DNA of 64,000 nt, from NCBI GenBank assembly GCA_026214975.1, contig CM047805.1:184823333-184887332 (forward strand), read 5' to 3'. The notes under the pieces are model-generated. The model was given only the letters and a program-made list of their open reading frames with translations, searched no databases and was not told where the DNA came from. Shown here in pieces: positions 11,780 to 24,300 of this stretch. A program made the position numbers and the translations under genes. This DNA is from Gentiana macrophylla. Lineage: Eukaryota > Streptophyta > Magnoliopsida > Gentianales > Gentianaceae. Numbering within the stretch: position 1 is the first letter of the stretch; each line of letters begins with the position of its first letter.

Positions 11780-14580
11780 ATTTTCCTTTCCCTTATGAGA
11801 GTTTGTTTTAGGTTGTTGGATAGATTTTATTATGGTATCAGAGACATCATTTGTATTATTCAGTTAAGGGATATATTAAAATTAGGTCACATAATAGACT
11901 TGTTATTTTTTTATACACGAGCATAGGTTTTTATAATGAAGTCTCTCATGATCTTCAATTTAACCGTGGTGCGGGGGAGGAGGAGATTAGTTTTTCAAGA
12001 AATTTAGATATAACTTTTTTTTTTCAATATACAACAATGGTAAAAAAATTCAATCAAATGAGATGCAATCGTTACTAGTCACCTGTCTTATTAGGTTAGT
12101 GTCGACTAAAAGTAACTTAAAACGGAAAATGCAGTTGCTTGGAACGCAAAATTCAAAGAATTTATGGTCATCGGTAAATTTTGAAGTGACTGTCTTTTCA
12201 CACAACACACATTATTCTTTTTTCTTTTTTTTTTCTGAAAATGATCAAATTTATTGCAATACGCTAAAAGGCAACTTTACATCAAGCAGAAGGCAATTTT
12301 ACAGCATACGTTATTCTGGCCCAACATAAATAAGAATGCTACAGTTGATTATTTTGATTTAATTTCAGTCAGAACTTAAGTGTTTTCTAGACCCGGTATC
12401 GGTCAGGAAGGTTATTTCATACATTTTGATCCGAATTCGACCAGAAAAAATTAAAAATTCTCTCTAAATTTGGATAAGAATAAATACGTGTGAAAAATTA
12501 AAGGATAAAATTAGAAACAAAATATGTGTATTAAGATATATATTTTGTTGTGCGGAAAGTTTGGTCCTGCACATCTCTTACCTGGTGTACCAAGACTAAT
12601 AGAACTTTTGAATATATATGGACATCTACCTCTAGAAAAACTAACCCCAAATTCTAGTTTTCCCTATTTTTTTTAGGGGGATAATGGTTATAAAGAATAA
12701 AAATAGAAAAGAATTTGTCAAAAGGATGAATGAATTGAAAAACGACAAAAATATATCCGAAAAGACGAAATAACTCATCATTCATATTTAACGACTTCGA
12801 TACCACTATCAAATAAATCCACTAAAAATAATCCATTGAAACTTTTTAATATCAAACAAATTCACTGCCAAATGAATCCACTAAACAAAAGCAAAAAAAC
12901 AAAAAACGTAAGAAAGACATAATCGTCCAGTGAAATGATAATTTATCACTTTTGCTATTATATTCAATTCACTGATTTAATTAAATGCCAATTAATACAT
13001 AAATTTTATCATTTTTAACATTTGTTCATTTTTATTTTTTATAAAGGGTGAAGCAACTGTGACTTGGTGATGTACTACCACCATAAACTTGCTGGTTTTT
13101 TCCATTTTGGAATTTACATTTTATTCCCACGAGAATATTTATAAAATATATATAGGAAATTAGAAAGTATGGACTATGCAAATAATTGAAAAGTTTATTC
13201 ACATTTGTTTATTTATTTTTTATTTTTTATTAGAAAGTATGGACTATGCGAATTTCGTTACTTTTTTTTTTTTTTTTCTTTAAAGGAATTGCGAAATTTC
13301 GTTTGCAACAACAACGACGTCCACCCAGGACGGACCCAGCATATAAAGTGCCGTCTTGGCTTCCATCGAAATCCAAAATCGATGTTTTTAAGGGTTAAAA
13401 TGTAAAAACACTATTGACGCTCCCACTGCCTTTCGAATTTGCTTCGCGTTTCTAATCGGCATTTTTTTCGAAATCACATCATTGGCCCACCTTAAAAATC
13501 CACTGTTGCGGTGACTATTCACTGTAAAAAAAAAGAATAATAATAATAAGTTGGATATTAATTTGGTCCGATGAATGAAATAAATCAATTTTAGCTTGAA
13601 AGGTACATTTGTTATTAAATTGTTATTAAAATTAGGAGAAATTTCTTTCTGTTTGGCTTTGACAAGGCGTCTTGGTGTACGTACAACTATACTTCCAGGA
13701 TGCTTCTGTATCGTGAAGAGAAAGGAGATAAATTTATAAAATCATGTTAATGTATCCTTTCATATTTATTTTTAGATTGTGTAAAATTTAGAGAGAGCCC
13801 GTATAAATTTACACTGCTCAAACATAAGGCATCTGGGAATTGAACGTGGGGTAATAGTTAAGTTAACGAGAAAAAAAAAATTGGGGAAGGAGTAAGAAAG
13901 ACACCAAGATTTAATCAATTAAAGAGAAACACAACTTTTCAAATTTCAGATAAACGATAAAAAAAAAAAAAAAAAAAAACCAACTCACTTTCTCTCTCAT
14001 CAATATTTCACCAATTTTTTTATTTTTTCATGCTATTTATTTTGAAACCACATTCAACATATTCGACGCGATTTTAAAAATCATTGTCGAAATTTACTAT
14101 TGTTCGAAATTCAGTGTCGATATTCACCGATTTTTCGGGATTTACGTGGGAGATTCACCGAGTGAATTTCGATAGTGAACTTTATGAAAAACGTTGTAAT
14201 TATATCGAACGAAGTCTCAAAACGAAGAGCATCAAAAAATAAAAAATCCAGTGAATTTTTTTTCACGTTTGGAGATCTAGATCAAAAGATATTAGTGTTT
14301 TAAAATCGGGGAGGAAAAAAAACAAAAAAACAAAAACTGGAGCTGTTTGCGCCGTAATTTTTTTAAAAAAAATTTGTTTTGTCTTTCAGACTATAAAAAT
14401 TATGGGAGTAGTCTTTCTCTTATAAAAAAAATATTGGGTTGTCCTGTTACTCAAAAATATTCCAATAAATGTCATTATCCCTAATTCTCTTAAAAAAATG
14501 TAGGAATTGCACGTGTTTATGTTGGTTTCCGCAAATTTGACGAAATCTCTCTTCTAATTTTGCACGTGCTACCTTAAAAA
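11780..14580. other. AT-rich DNA without recognisable genes
   Basis: About 2.8 kb of AT-rich sequence with many A or T runs (for example 12218-12235, 13260-13280, 13958-13979). Short ORFs at 11851-12078, 12063-12329, 13205-13405 and 13388-13588 have low-complexity content and no family signature. A GGACGGACCCAGCAT motif at 13329 resembles the terminus of the MITE at 15921, but no partner end was found. Confidence 0.6.
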
Positions 14581-14609
14581 TAAATATGAAATGATACATT
14601 AACATGATT

Positions 14610-14946
14610 TTGTTGAACTATTATCTTTCCCAAAAGCTAAAGCTGATGGAAAAATAGATAATTAACATTTTATATTTCAATACGTCCCCTCAGGTGTGGG
14701 CCCGTAACAGGAGAGAAAGGGCAACGCTTGAATTTTTTGTGGGTTTATAAGAGGCGAGAATTTTTTTATGGGCCTATAAAAAAAAGGAGAGAAAGTCCCA
14801 ACATTTGATTGATTTTTTTTTTAAATTGTGTTTAGAGTGGGATTTGAACCCATGATCTATGGCTTCGATATCATGTTGAACTTCCATCTTTCCCAAAAGC
14901 TTAAGGTGATGGGAAGATAGATAATTAACATTTATATTTCTCAATA
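14610..14946 (-). repeat. SINE-like tRNA-derived repeat, two direct copies
   Basis: Segments 14610-14682 and 14872-14946 are near-identical direct repeats sharing CTTTCCCAAAAGCT and TAGATAATTAACATTT. On the minus strand the second copy continues into ATGGGTTCAAATCCCACTC at about 14848-14832, which fits the pol III B-box consensus GTTCRANNC. An A-box-like AGTTCAACATG lies about 30 bases upstream on the same strand. This layout suggests a tRNA-derived SINE in reverse orientation. The ends and target duplication were not resolved. Confidence 0.4.
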
Positions 14947-15920
14947 GATTTTATATTTTCTCCGGAAAGGATAGATCAGAGAATTCAATATTTCGTTATT
15001 TTATTTTTAATATTCTTCGTTCGTGGAAATTAATTATATTTTATTTTAGTATGCCATTGAATAAATATACAGCAGATACTACTAATCTCCGGTCAGATGC
15101 GTACATCGAAATCAAAATCATATCATATTAGTATAAAAATAATTTTATATACGCACGGTTTATGGGAGATTAGTTTTCAGTCAAACCGAAGGTTTCAACA
15201 GCACAATTTTTTTATTATTGTTTTTGTGATTTTATTAAAAGGGTAATGATAGAGATCATATTATTATGCCAAATCGACTAGACGTGCATCAATTACATCA
15301 GTTGGCGGATTTACACCCAAGTAATAAGACCCTTGCATATAAGCTTTGTTTAGGCAAGACAATGCACTGATCTATTACCATTACATTTCATAAACGAGGG
15401 GAAAAAAACCTTTGCTATACTTAAACAATCAACTGCTAGACAGCCTAGTGACAATAAGTCATCATCATGCATGCATGCGATTAAATTCGTTGTATGCAAA
15501 GAGGGAATCAGTCTCCACTATGATTGATCAGTGTCCCAAAGAAGAAGCTACACGCACGCCGGGCTTGAAAGATTGTGGTAAGCTCGAGGGACTCAACATC
15601 TAGATTGCCCAAGATACGTTGTGAGATGGTGTGTATGATCTCACCATCATGATTGGGATAGATGACTATGATGACCGACTCAGAATCGTTTAATTGCGGC
15701 TGAGGGAGAAGGATAGACCTCAGTTTCATGGGCATAAAAACACTTTCTGTATCAATTATCAAATCATGATTCCACATCGATCCGCAAGTGTGGTTGAATG
15801 ACAACCTTTACTTTCGTGACGAAAAGTTGGAAAGATGAATAACCCAAAAGGAAGAAGGTAGAGGTAGCCAAGCATCATTGTAAACATGGATGGCGGGAAT
15901 CGTTACCCACACCCCTCAAG
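14947..15920. other. Intergenic DNA, no recognised gene
   Basis: Contains overlapping ORFs at 15412-15603 (+) and 15508-15804 (-, 98 aa). The minus one has no stop for 98 codons but no motif I recognise, and I would not call it a gene. Confidence 0.5.
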
Positions 15921-16192
15921 CAGAGACGGACCCAGTGTATTGAGGGGGGGTGCACGGTCCCCACTCAACTTTTCGTACAAAGTTACTAGTATACCCCTCT
16001 AATAATATTAAAGATCATGTATGTGTATTATTTCAGACAAAATCTAATGTAATTGTTTATTTAGTTCAACTGGTTAAAAGTATTATAACTATACATGAAG
16101 TCATTTGTTCAAAACTCGGCTGTTGCATGTTTTTTAACATTTTTTTTTGAATTTGGCCACCACTGAAAAAAAAAATTATGGGTCCGTCACTG
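15921..16192. mobile_element. hAT-type MITE, 272 bp
   Basis: The left end CAGAGACGGACCCAGTG and the right end (reverse complement CAGTGACGGACCCATAA) are inverted repeats. The flanks CCCTCAAG and CCCTCAAA form an 8-bp target duplication with one mismatch, the size expected for hAT. There is no transposase. A tRNA-like A box (TAGTTCAACTG, about 16060) and B box (GTTCAAAAC, about 16107) lie inside. Confidence 0.8.
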
Positions 16193-16875
16193 CCCTCAAA
16201 AGACTCGTCCAAAGGAAATCCGTCAAGAATATTGCTATCCTTAAATATATCGCATAATTAAAGCATCATGACCAGGGTGGTAGGCATGCAACTAGGCATT
16301 TTAAGGACTCTCCATACATGGTTGACAAGAAGGGATATATTAAAACAACCCAAGTCGTGAAATCCTTGCCCACCAAAGTCTTTAGGCATAGTACTAACAC
16401 TCATTATTGACAATATTAAAATTGTTAATATTAGCTTCAAACCAATTAGCTTCATTACCCACAAGCCCTCTATAAGATTATTAAAATGTCTAAGGGATTT
16501 ACATTTTCAAACCCGAAATAACATCTTCTCTATCAATCTTACAACGCTCACAAAAATATATATGTAGTGGACGTATATATACATTGTTAACTACAATCCA
16601 AGAAAAAAAAAACATTTTTTTTCAGACATACACTTTCATTTTCCATACGTTTTTTCACATACTAGCCTTGTGAAAAAACATTTATTTTATTGATCGAAGC
16701 TTTCAGGAATCCATACCTATATTTGGCTGAGTAAAGGGCGCCATCTTTGCCATTACACCAAATATATAGGGCAATCCTCCACCTCATTAGACATACTAAC
16801 AAGTAATTTACAGTAAATTTTCGATAGCGTGAGGATCGGAAATTTATCAATTTTTTTTCGTATCACTCATATATT
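16193..16875. other. Intergenic DNA, nothing recognised
   Basis: AT-rich with minus-strand ORFs of 60-70 codons (16258-16464, 16662-16850) that show no domain. The first contains a DFGGQGFHDLGCFN-like stretch that could be a reverse-transcriptase remnant, but it is too short to support a call. Confidence 0.45.
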
Positions 16876-18125
16876 TGTTAGACCCCGTCCGCAATTAAAA
16901 TAAATAAACGAAAATTAAATCAACAATTTTATTTAATATATTTAAAAGACTATATTACAATAGTAATTGAAATAAACTACGATACAATACAAAATCGAGA
17001 CGCAGTTAAACTCTGTCCTTAAGACAATTTTTACCAGATGTACTCCGGTTGTTACCAATTGTCTCCAGGATAACTCGGTTATACCCTGCTCAAGTAGAGT
17101 ACTTGAGACTTGAACCACAAATAACTCTGACAATGCCTAGAATCTCTTCGACTCGTGAATGGACTAGAAATGAACACCACGAACTGAACAGAGGTCGAAA
17201 ATGCTCAAAAACTACATGACTCGAAGTACTAAGTTGTATGTGTATGATGCAATTTATGAACTCTCTCTCTGAACTCATCAACTCTCCGTATTTCCTCCAT
17301 TCATTTGAGGATGTTTATATAGTGGACCTATTGTGAAACTGATGCCTTTTCATTTCCTGAATTAATGCTCAAGCATTCATGGCATTAAATTAGGCATTCA
17401 TAGTTGAACTGAAAATGATTCAGCTTCTCAGCATTGAAGATGCTTTCTAGAATTCGAGCTACCGAGCTGAGCTTGTGTTGGACAACCGACTGAGCTTGTG
17501 TTGGACAACCGATTTGACTGAGCTTATTCGAATATAGCTCATTCTGAATGTGTATTGATATGGGCCAAGACCAATAGACTTTTGTATAAAAAGTTTAATA
17601 CTGTCCTGAGCCCCCATTCCCCAGGCCCATTCCCCAAAGCCAAAGCCAAAACCAAAGATCGACCAAGGTCAACGGGCACGGGCACGGGCGGCGGCGCGCG
17701 CGCGCGCGTGTGGCCATTTTAGCATAACACCTGACCGCTAAAACCAACCCGATATCTCTCTTCTTCTTCAGGAGCTTATACTACATACAACATTCTTCCC
17801 ACATATATACTAGAATTGATCCTTTCAACTCCCAATGTGATCTAATTTGTTTAGTTGAATACTCTTCAACATTTACTTCCAACATTAAATTTTCTTTCAA
17901 CCACCCGACTACTTTAAGCGTTAATTTCTCATTCACTCGTTATCCGAATTGAATGATTCCAAATCCTGAATTCATCTACGACTCACGTAGTTTTCAGAAT
18001 TATCAAAACATTACATGTATTCTATACAAGAATATATCCGAAATACGCTTACAAAGTCATAGAATAAAATGATTATAAAATCATTTTTAATTCATTTTTA
18101 ATTCAATTCCTCTATATCTCCAACA
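16876..18125 (-). mobile_element. Solo LTR, 1250 bp, minus orientation
   Basis: The block starts TGTTAGACCCCG and ends CTCCAACA. It is flanked by the 5-bp duplication ATATT (16871-16875 and 18126-18130). A TATA box reading CTATATAAAC on the minus strand at about 17313-17322 indicates minus orientation, so the element sense reads TGTTGGAGATATAGAGG...GGTCTAACA. No internal region or second LTR is present, which points to LTR-LTR recombination. A GC-rich tract with alternating CG (17678-17712) is unusual in this AT-rich window. Confidence 0.8.
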
Positions 18126-18130
18126 ATATT

Positions 18131-19063
18131 TGTATATTTAACTGTATACATGTAATTATAGAAAGAATGAGATAAAAATAAAAAAATAATGATAAAAATA
18201 AAGTCGATTCACATGTAGATATCGTTTATTAAAAAAAATTTCCACACTGTTGTTGCACAATTTTTTTCTACCCACCACTTTTTTCTTCCGGCGACCCCCA
18301 TACTAGAATTTTAATAAAAGAAAAGGGTAGAGAATTTGACACGAATTGAAGGGGAAAAGGGTTTCAGATCGGAACCGATACAGGTCCTTTTAGAGCACCC
18401 ACAAACAGAAAATCCATCCCCAAAATCGTTACAACTCACAACCCATAATTTAGAAGGTGTATCGGAGAAATTATTGTTGGAGACGTGTCCATTTTCTGTG
18501 AAATTAAAGATAATAAACGGTCTGCCTAATTTCTTTTTTACACAGAAAAGTATTTGAACAGAAGGTTTTGGTTTCATTGATTACCCAATTCGTTCGTCTT
18601 GCAGACATGGGTCAATGTATAGTATTTTCCCGTAGTTTATGTGTTTGCTGTTGCACTTTATGGATGCAATGCACTTACCGAATTTAAAAAATGGTCTGCC
18701 AATTTAGTGCATATAAGCCGTAGAAATCAATTATTTTGATTGCTGTAGAAATCAATATTATGCTCAGGGTTTCTGATTGGGAAAGGGGGGTTTCAGACGC
18801 ATCGCAGGTAGAGGGGGGATTTATACTACCTCCAGATTACAAAAAATATCCATTTTTTTAAAATGAATTGTTTCATAAACATTGTAATATCAATACATCA
18901 TCTTATATCATATTTTAGAGCAAATAATCGTCAATTGATCCAAATTGATCAATTGACCCGTTCCATGACCCGATTAAGATAATATTCAAGGTTTTTTTTT
19001 TTTTTCTTCTTTTTTTTTCACAACTCATTCCACGTTCCCTGATGAAAAAAACTCATCCCACGT
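18131..19063. other. Flanking DNA upstream of a decayed gene
   Basis: Two fully overlapping ORFs lie here, 18336-18557 (+) and 18311-18577 (-). Neither shows a family motif. The segment may hold 5' flanking sequence of the gene remnant that starts at 19064. T-rich runs at 18990-19018 precede it. Confidence 0.4.
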
Positions 19064-19544
19064 TCCCTACCTCTCTCATGTCGCCGTCAACTTCCATCCA
19101 TGATGCGATTAACTCCTCCCATGAATCTCAACCTTTTTTTTGGTCGATCAGTTGCTCAACCTATTCCACCCTTGAATTTGTGCTCCAATCCTACAGGTAC
19201 AATATCCATTGTTTCTTCCGAATTCCAGCTCTTTCAATTTACGATTCGTCCTCCTTTTTTGATTAATTGCCTATGTCTTCCTCTTTCGAACATTGCTACC
19301 GGATTTAGTGGAATCCTGTTCTTATCGTAATTCAGATCGATGAATTCCATGGCTGGGGTATAAGGTTCTGTAGGTGATCCAATTTTTGCATGTAGCACCT
19401 TTCTCTGCAATTGTATAATTTTGTAAGAAGATGAAACTGCAATAGGTTGATCTAGGTCAGAAGATTATTCGATAGAGAAGGGAAACTATATGTAAAATTG
19501 AACAATTTGTGGTTTTCTCAACCTTCTGTAGCATGATAATAAGC

Positions 19545-21372
19545 TGTTAATAATATCATCCGCAACGGAAGCGATTTAAGAATCTAGATCTATAAATTAC
19601 ACGTAATAAAATAACTAGATCTACATCTACAAGGGGGTTGTAGAACATACCTCTTGGATCTCAAAATCCAAGTAGAAGAGCCGCAATAGAAATAACAAAC
19701 GAAGATGTGAAGAGCACCACGATCTTCCGTACGTGTGATCCAAGCAACTCCCGGTGGAAGGAAATTCTCGTCTCGAATCCTCCCGATATGCTACCCGGAA
19801 AAACCTCCAAGATTTTCCCCTTCTTCCCCTTGGCCGAAAATTTTCTTTCTCCTCTCTAAGAAGTGAAAGTCGAAAATTAAGTGTGTTTTTAAGGCTTGGG
19901 AGAACTCTCTTTATATAGGAGAGTAAAACTTAACCTCCAAGGATTTAATAATTAATACAAAATCAATTATAATAATCCTATTAAATAAAAGATAATCCCA
20001 TAATATTCTAGAACAAATCTAGAATAATATTTATCTTTATTTCTTACCATAAATAGTTATCCAATAAATATTTTTCTTGCATAATGCCTTAAAATAATTT
20101 CTTGTTTCCTAAAACATACACTTGGGGCTTAAAATTATACTGCTTGTGACCTAGTCACAATTTTCGACTATAACACCTTTTTTGGGCCAAGATTCGAAAA
20201 ATGCTTTTTCACATCTTTAATTATTTAAATTTTAACTAATTTAATAGTCCACTAAACAATTAATTCACATATCGTTTTAATAAAGTCCAACAAGAACTAA
20301 ATTAATATTATTAGGATTCGACGTCCGAGAAAATTTATGCTATATTTGGGCACGTCGGGACCATGGACTAATAATCGTGGCTCCGATAAATCAAATAAAT
20401 AATTATCTTACGAGCGTAATAATTACATTCGATAAATCAATCACAGAATATGCCACCATAATCCGTGATCGCACTCCTCCGATTATGAGATTATATTTAT
20501 CTCTTCACGAGAATAATAATAAGCGCCCATTGATATAATCATTACATATGGGTTAATCCTCCATGATCGTTTCATTCTAAATCGGGAAGTTACCGTTAAC
20601 CCTTTTAGAACATCTTATCCTTATTTACCATTAACCCCCAGAGATCAATTAATTCATACAACTCACCGGTAGCTAATCGATTGTAATATGAACTCGCGAT
20701 CGATCGCTTTCTAGGATTAACAAATAAGTGGAATTGTCTATCTACTTCCATAAATGGAAGGAATGGATTCGTGATCTGCGTGATAACACGGACTATTCAC
20801 TCAATCCAAAGACAATGCCAAGATGGGGTAATTCGGACTACAGACTCGGTGTAATCCTTAACCGTCAAGTCAAACCTCATACCGATAGTTGGATCGTGAT
20901 CACCTCAGATTAAGATATATCCATAAATATGATCATCCATTGATTCGATAAGACTTTCGATTACGGAATTATATCGTGAACTCTAATCAAATCGGTCCAA
21001 ATTTATATATGATATCTATCATATATAAATGCCCTATTAGGTTCTCTTAACCGAAAGTCCGGATAAGACAATCACACCTATCGTGTGTTCAGGGCGCATT
21101 AATAGCACGTTAAAGGAGAGACCCGATACTCTCGATTAACTTCACTATGGGCTAATTGTATTTTAAGTACATCTTCACTAACTCAATCCTCCGTGTATAT
21201 CCCATACACCGAAAGTTAAGTGATTACATAAACGATATACTTCGTGGTTTTCAGTAGTGTAAATACTATTGTCACATCGGTGAATATGAGAATAATAAAT
21301 ATGAATAATAATATCATTTCATTTATTAAATAAAACAATTACAGAATTGTCTTTCGGGCATCACACCTAACA
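19545..21372 (-). repeat. LTR copy (3' LTR in element sense)
   Basis: 1828 bp, reading TGTTAATAATATC...CACACCTAACA on the plus strand. It aligns along its length with 27094-28923, with scattered substitutions and many one- to three-base indels. Confidence 0.88.
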
Positions 21373-24300
21373 ATCTCCCACTTGCACGAAAGCATGTGAT
21401 TGATTGTTTTAGAGCACACCCTATTATTTAAAATACAACAAACTATATCTCCCACTTGCTCTAAAGCAATGGAGACCCATCCCATATTCTAGTACCCACT
21501 AAGCATATCATAACCATTTCAGATTCCAAAGTACACTCCAAGTGTGCCGTCGTAGGATAGGTCAGTGACTCGGGGAGTACCTACATCTAAATGTCATGAG
21601 TCTTAATGATTAGTCAGGTTGTCGGCTCGAGACGATCCGTAGAATCGAAACGTTACCGGTCCATCTAATCATGTGGTACCTTCGCAATATGCTCTTGACC
21701 TCTAGTGATTTCGAAAATCCTTATAAGCTACCCCTTCATCGTTTGCACAATGATGTTGTATCGGCTTCCAAATCTAGAATCACTCCCAGATATGAAAAGA
21801 AAATCCTTAAGCTATTTCGCCTCTCTAGCTACTACAAAAGCCGCTAATCACCCAACTAGTTAAAGTCGAGTTGGCGTTGCTGGATTCCTCCAGGCAATAG
21901 CTTCAACACAAGAGTAAACATCGAGCCCGAGATCGACTTAACGATCATCCTCAATCGACTTAAAGTCAAAATCGATTGTATCACACATATCCAAGTTCAC
22001 ACATGAATATGTCCGCATATTATTCCTCGTTCTCTTCAAGATACTAAAGGACATACTAAACTTGCTTTGTTAACCGCCGAATCTAAGATTCGATCAAAGT
22101 TGACGTTCAATAACCTTACCATCTCTTACTAGAAAGAGAATCTATCCCATTTCTCTTGATCCGAAGATTTAGAGAGTCATTCCTGAGGCATAGGGTAGAA
22201 CTTCCTCGTTGAATGTTGCATACACAGATGCATCATCTTAACCAATAAGATGGATGGGAAACAGTTGATCGATTCTAATGAATTCGACCGAGTCAAACTC
22301 TTCGAATCGTTGTCCAAATCTCTCATTGCGAAGAATTGTGGCATTGTCGATTTCGACTTCAGATAACACACCCATGTTGATTCCAACTGGTGCAGTGTTA
22401 TCCTTCACAAACACTAATATATATGTATATATTCACTACTGTACTAAAATTGATATCCAGTCTACAAAAGACTTATCAATGTTCTTAGAGAAAAAACATA
22501 TTGTAGAAATATATGACTTCCAATGACCGAGAGGTTTTCTTTTTATCCACAAAAGACATAAGCCTTGACAGTTATCCTGTCATGAGTTCATAAGGCATTA
22601 CCCTTTTGTTCCGAATGAATCCAGACTCCGTTTGTTTGGCAAGAAAGTCTCGAGGAATCACCCATATTTTCTGCTTTAGAATGAAATCATGCAATACTAA
22701 GTGGTAAGAGAGTCCAAGGTCTGATTAACTCTCTACTTCTTAGGGAATTACCCCTAGACCACTCTAGCTTTTCTCACGAAAGATAAACTTTCCTATTCAT
22801 TCTACTCTCTTTCCGTGTAGATCCAATTACTCCCACTGGGCCCGAGACGCTCGGGTGGTTCTACAAGAGTATGAACATAAGCTGAGTACCGAACTCGATC
22901 CACAGGGTTATGGCTATTAAACCAACCTCTTTTATCGTAATCCTATCATCGCTCACAAAAGAGCCATAGGTCATCAATCGATCCGCAGACTACAAAGTCC
23001 GCAGAACCCGTAATGGGTAATGGATAAACCATACTCCCAATACTTCTTTGGGTGGATCGAAATTACGATCTAGTTTAGTAGTATTTAGTGTTATCACCAA
23101 CAACCGATGTTGGATGTGGTCCGATTTTAATCGGTTAGTAACTACCTTGAGTAAACGCACTTCAAGGTTCAAGGTTTTATTTGTTCACGGACTCTATCGA
23201 AAGGATGCATGAAAGATAAAGCGTCTCTTCCCGATTTCAAGAATCTAACCTTTATACTCAATAGGTTAAAAGATATATCACGAATGGTCATTGACCGAAC
23301 GTATGCTTGAAATTCCCAGTCTTACCTTCAAGCACCGTGTGCTAAATGCTTATATTTATGGAAGTGGGGTGAACCGAATCCACACCTTATCCGTAAATTC
23401 CAAAGCATATTCTAGGTAGACTTCTCGGTCATACATTTCAATGTGAACCGTTATTTCGCTTCCAATATCTTTATTGAGTTAAGCAGTGTATTGTAGCACA
23501 TCTAAAAACTATATAGGGCAATATAACGGTTTCTCACTTAGTGAGAACATGTCACATTGAGGCAGGCTGAGCATCAGTCTCGAGGACTATGAATGGCCTA
23601 TTCCGAGTATAGAATACTCTATCTCTATTGAAGACAGAGAAACCTCAAAATATTTTGGATAAACTTTCCGGAGTGTTTGAATAGTTATCAGACAAGAAGT
23701 CACTACTGAAGCTCCTACTAGCTTGTATCTTTCATCGGACTCGAAGGTCGTCATGAACAAGCTATGTTACTACTTTATAACCATTATCCTTTCCCGATTG
23801 AAAGGAAACTTAGTCATTGAACCTTTGAGACAATATAACGAGGCGGGAGAAAGGAATCACCCTAAGCCGAGTCTTGTGTCTTGTCTCTTTTAGGGACTAT
23901 GCAATCGACTATGGAATATGAAGAAGCGTTTATCTAAATATCGAAACCAATTGCTTTTAATAGTTCTTAAGATGTGTTTTATATACATATTTCAAATAGA
24001 TTCTAAGTGGTTTTGACTTTATCAAACAAAAGTCCGAGTCTTGGATTCGTGATTACAAATGGTATATTCACTTTCTATACGACAAACAAATTATCGAATA
24101 GAAGGTAAATCCTTTCGTTCTAACGAATCCTAAACAGAAAATAATTTTTTTCCGCGATATCCAGGGATTGAATCCGAGATTCATTTCCTTATATCACTCC
24201 CACTATTCTAGCTAAAATTAACTGCCCGTTGTTTACTCCTTTAATCGTTAAATGCACTGCTACCTTATTCTTCCAAAGAACTTAGCTCGAGAAAATCGCC

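Noticed and set aside
18336..18557. 73-aa plus ORF and its 88-aa antisense
   Set aside because: Mutually overlapping, no family motif, next to decayed sequence.
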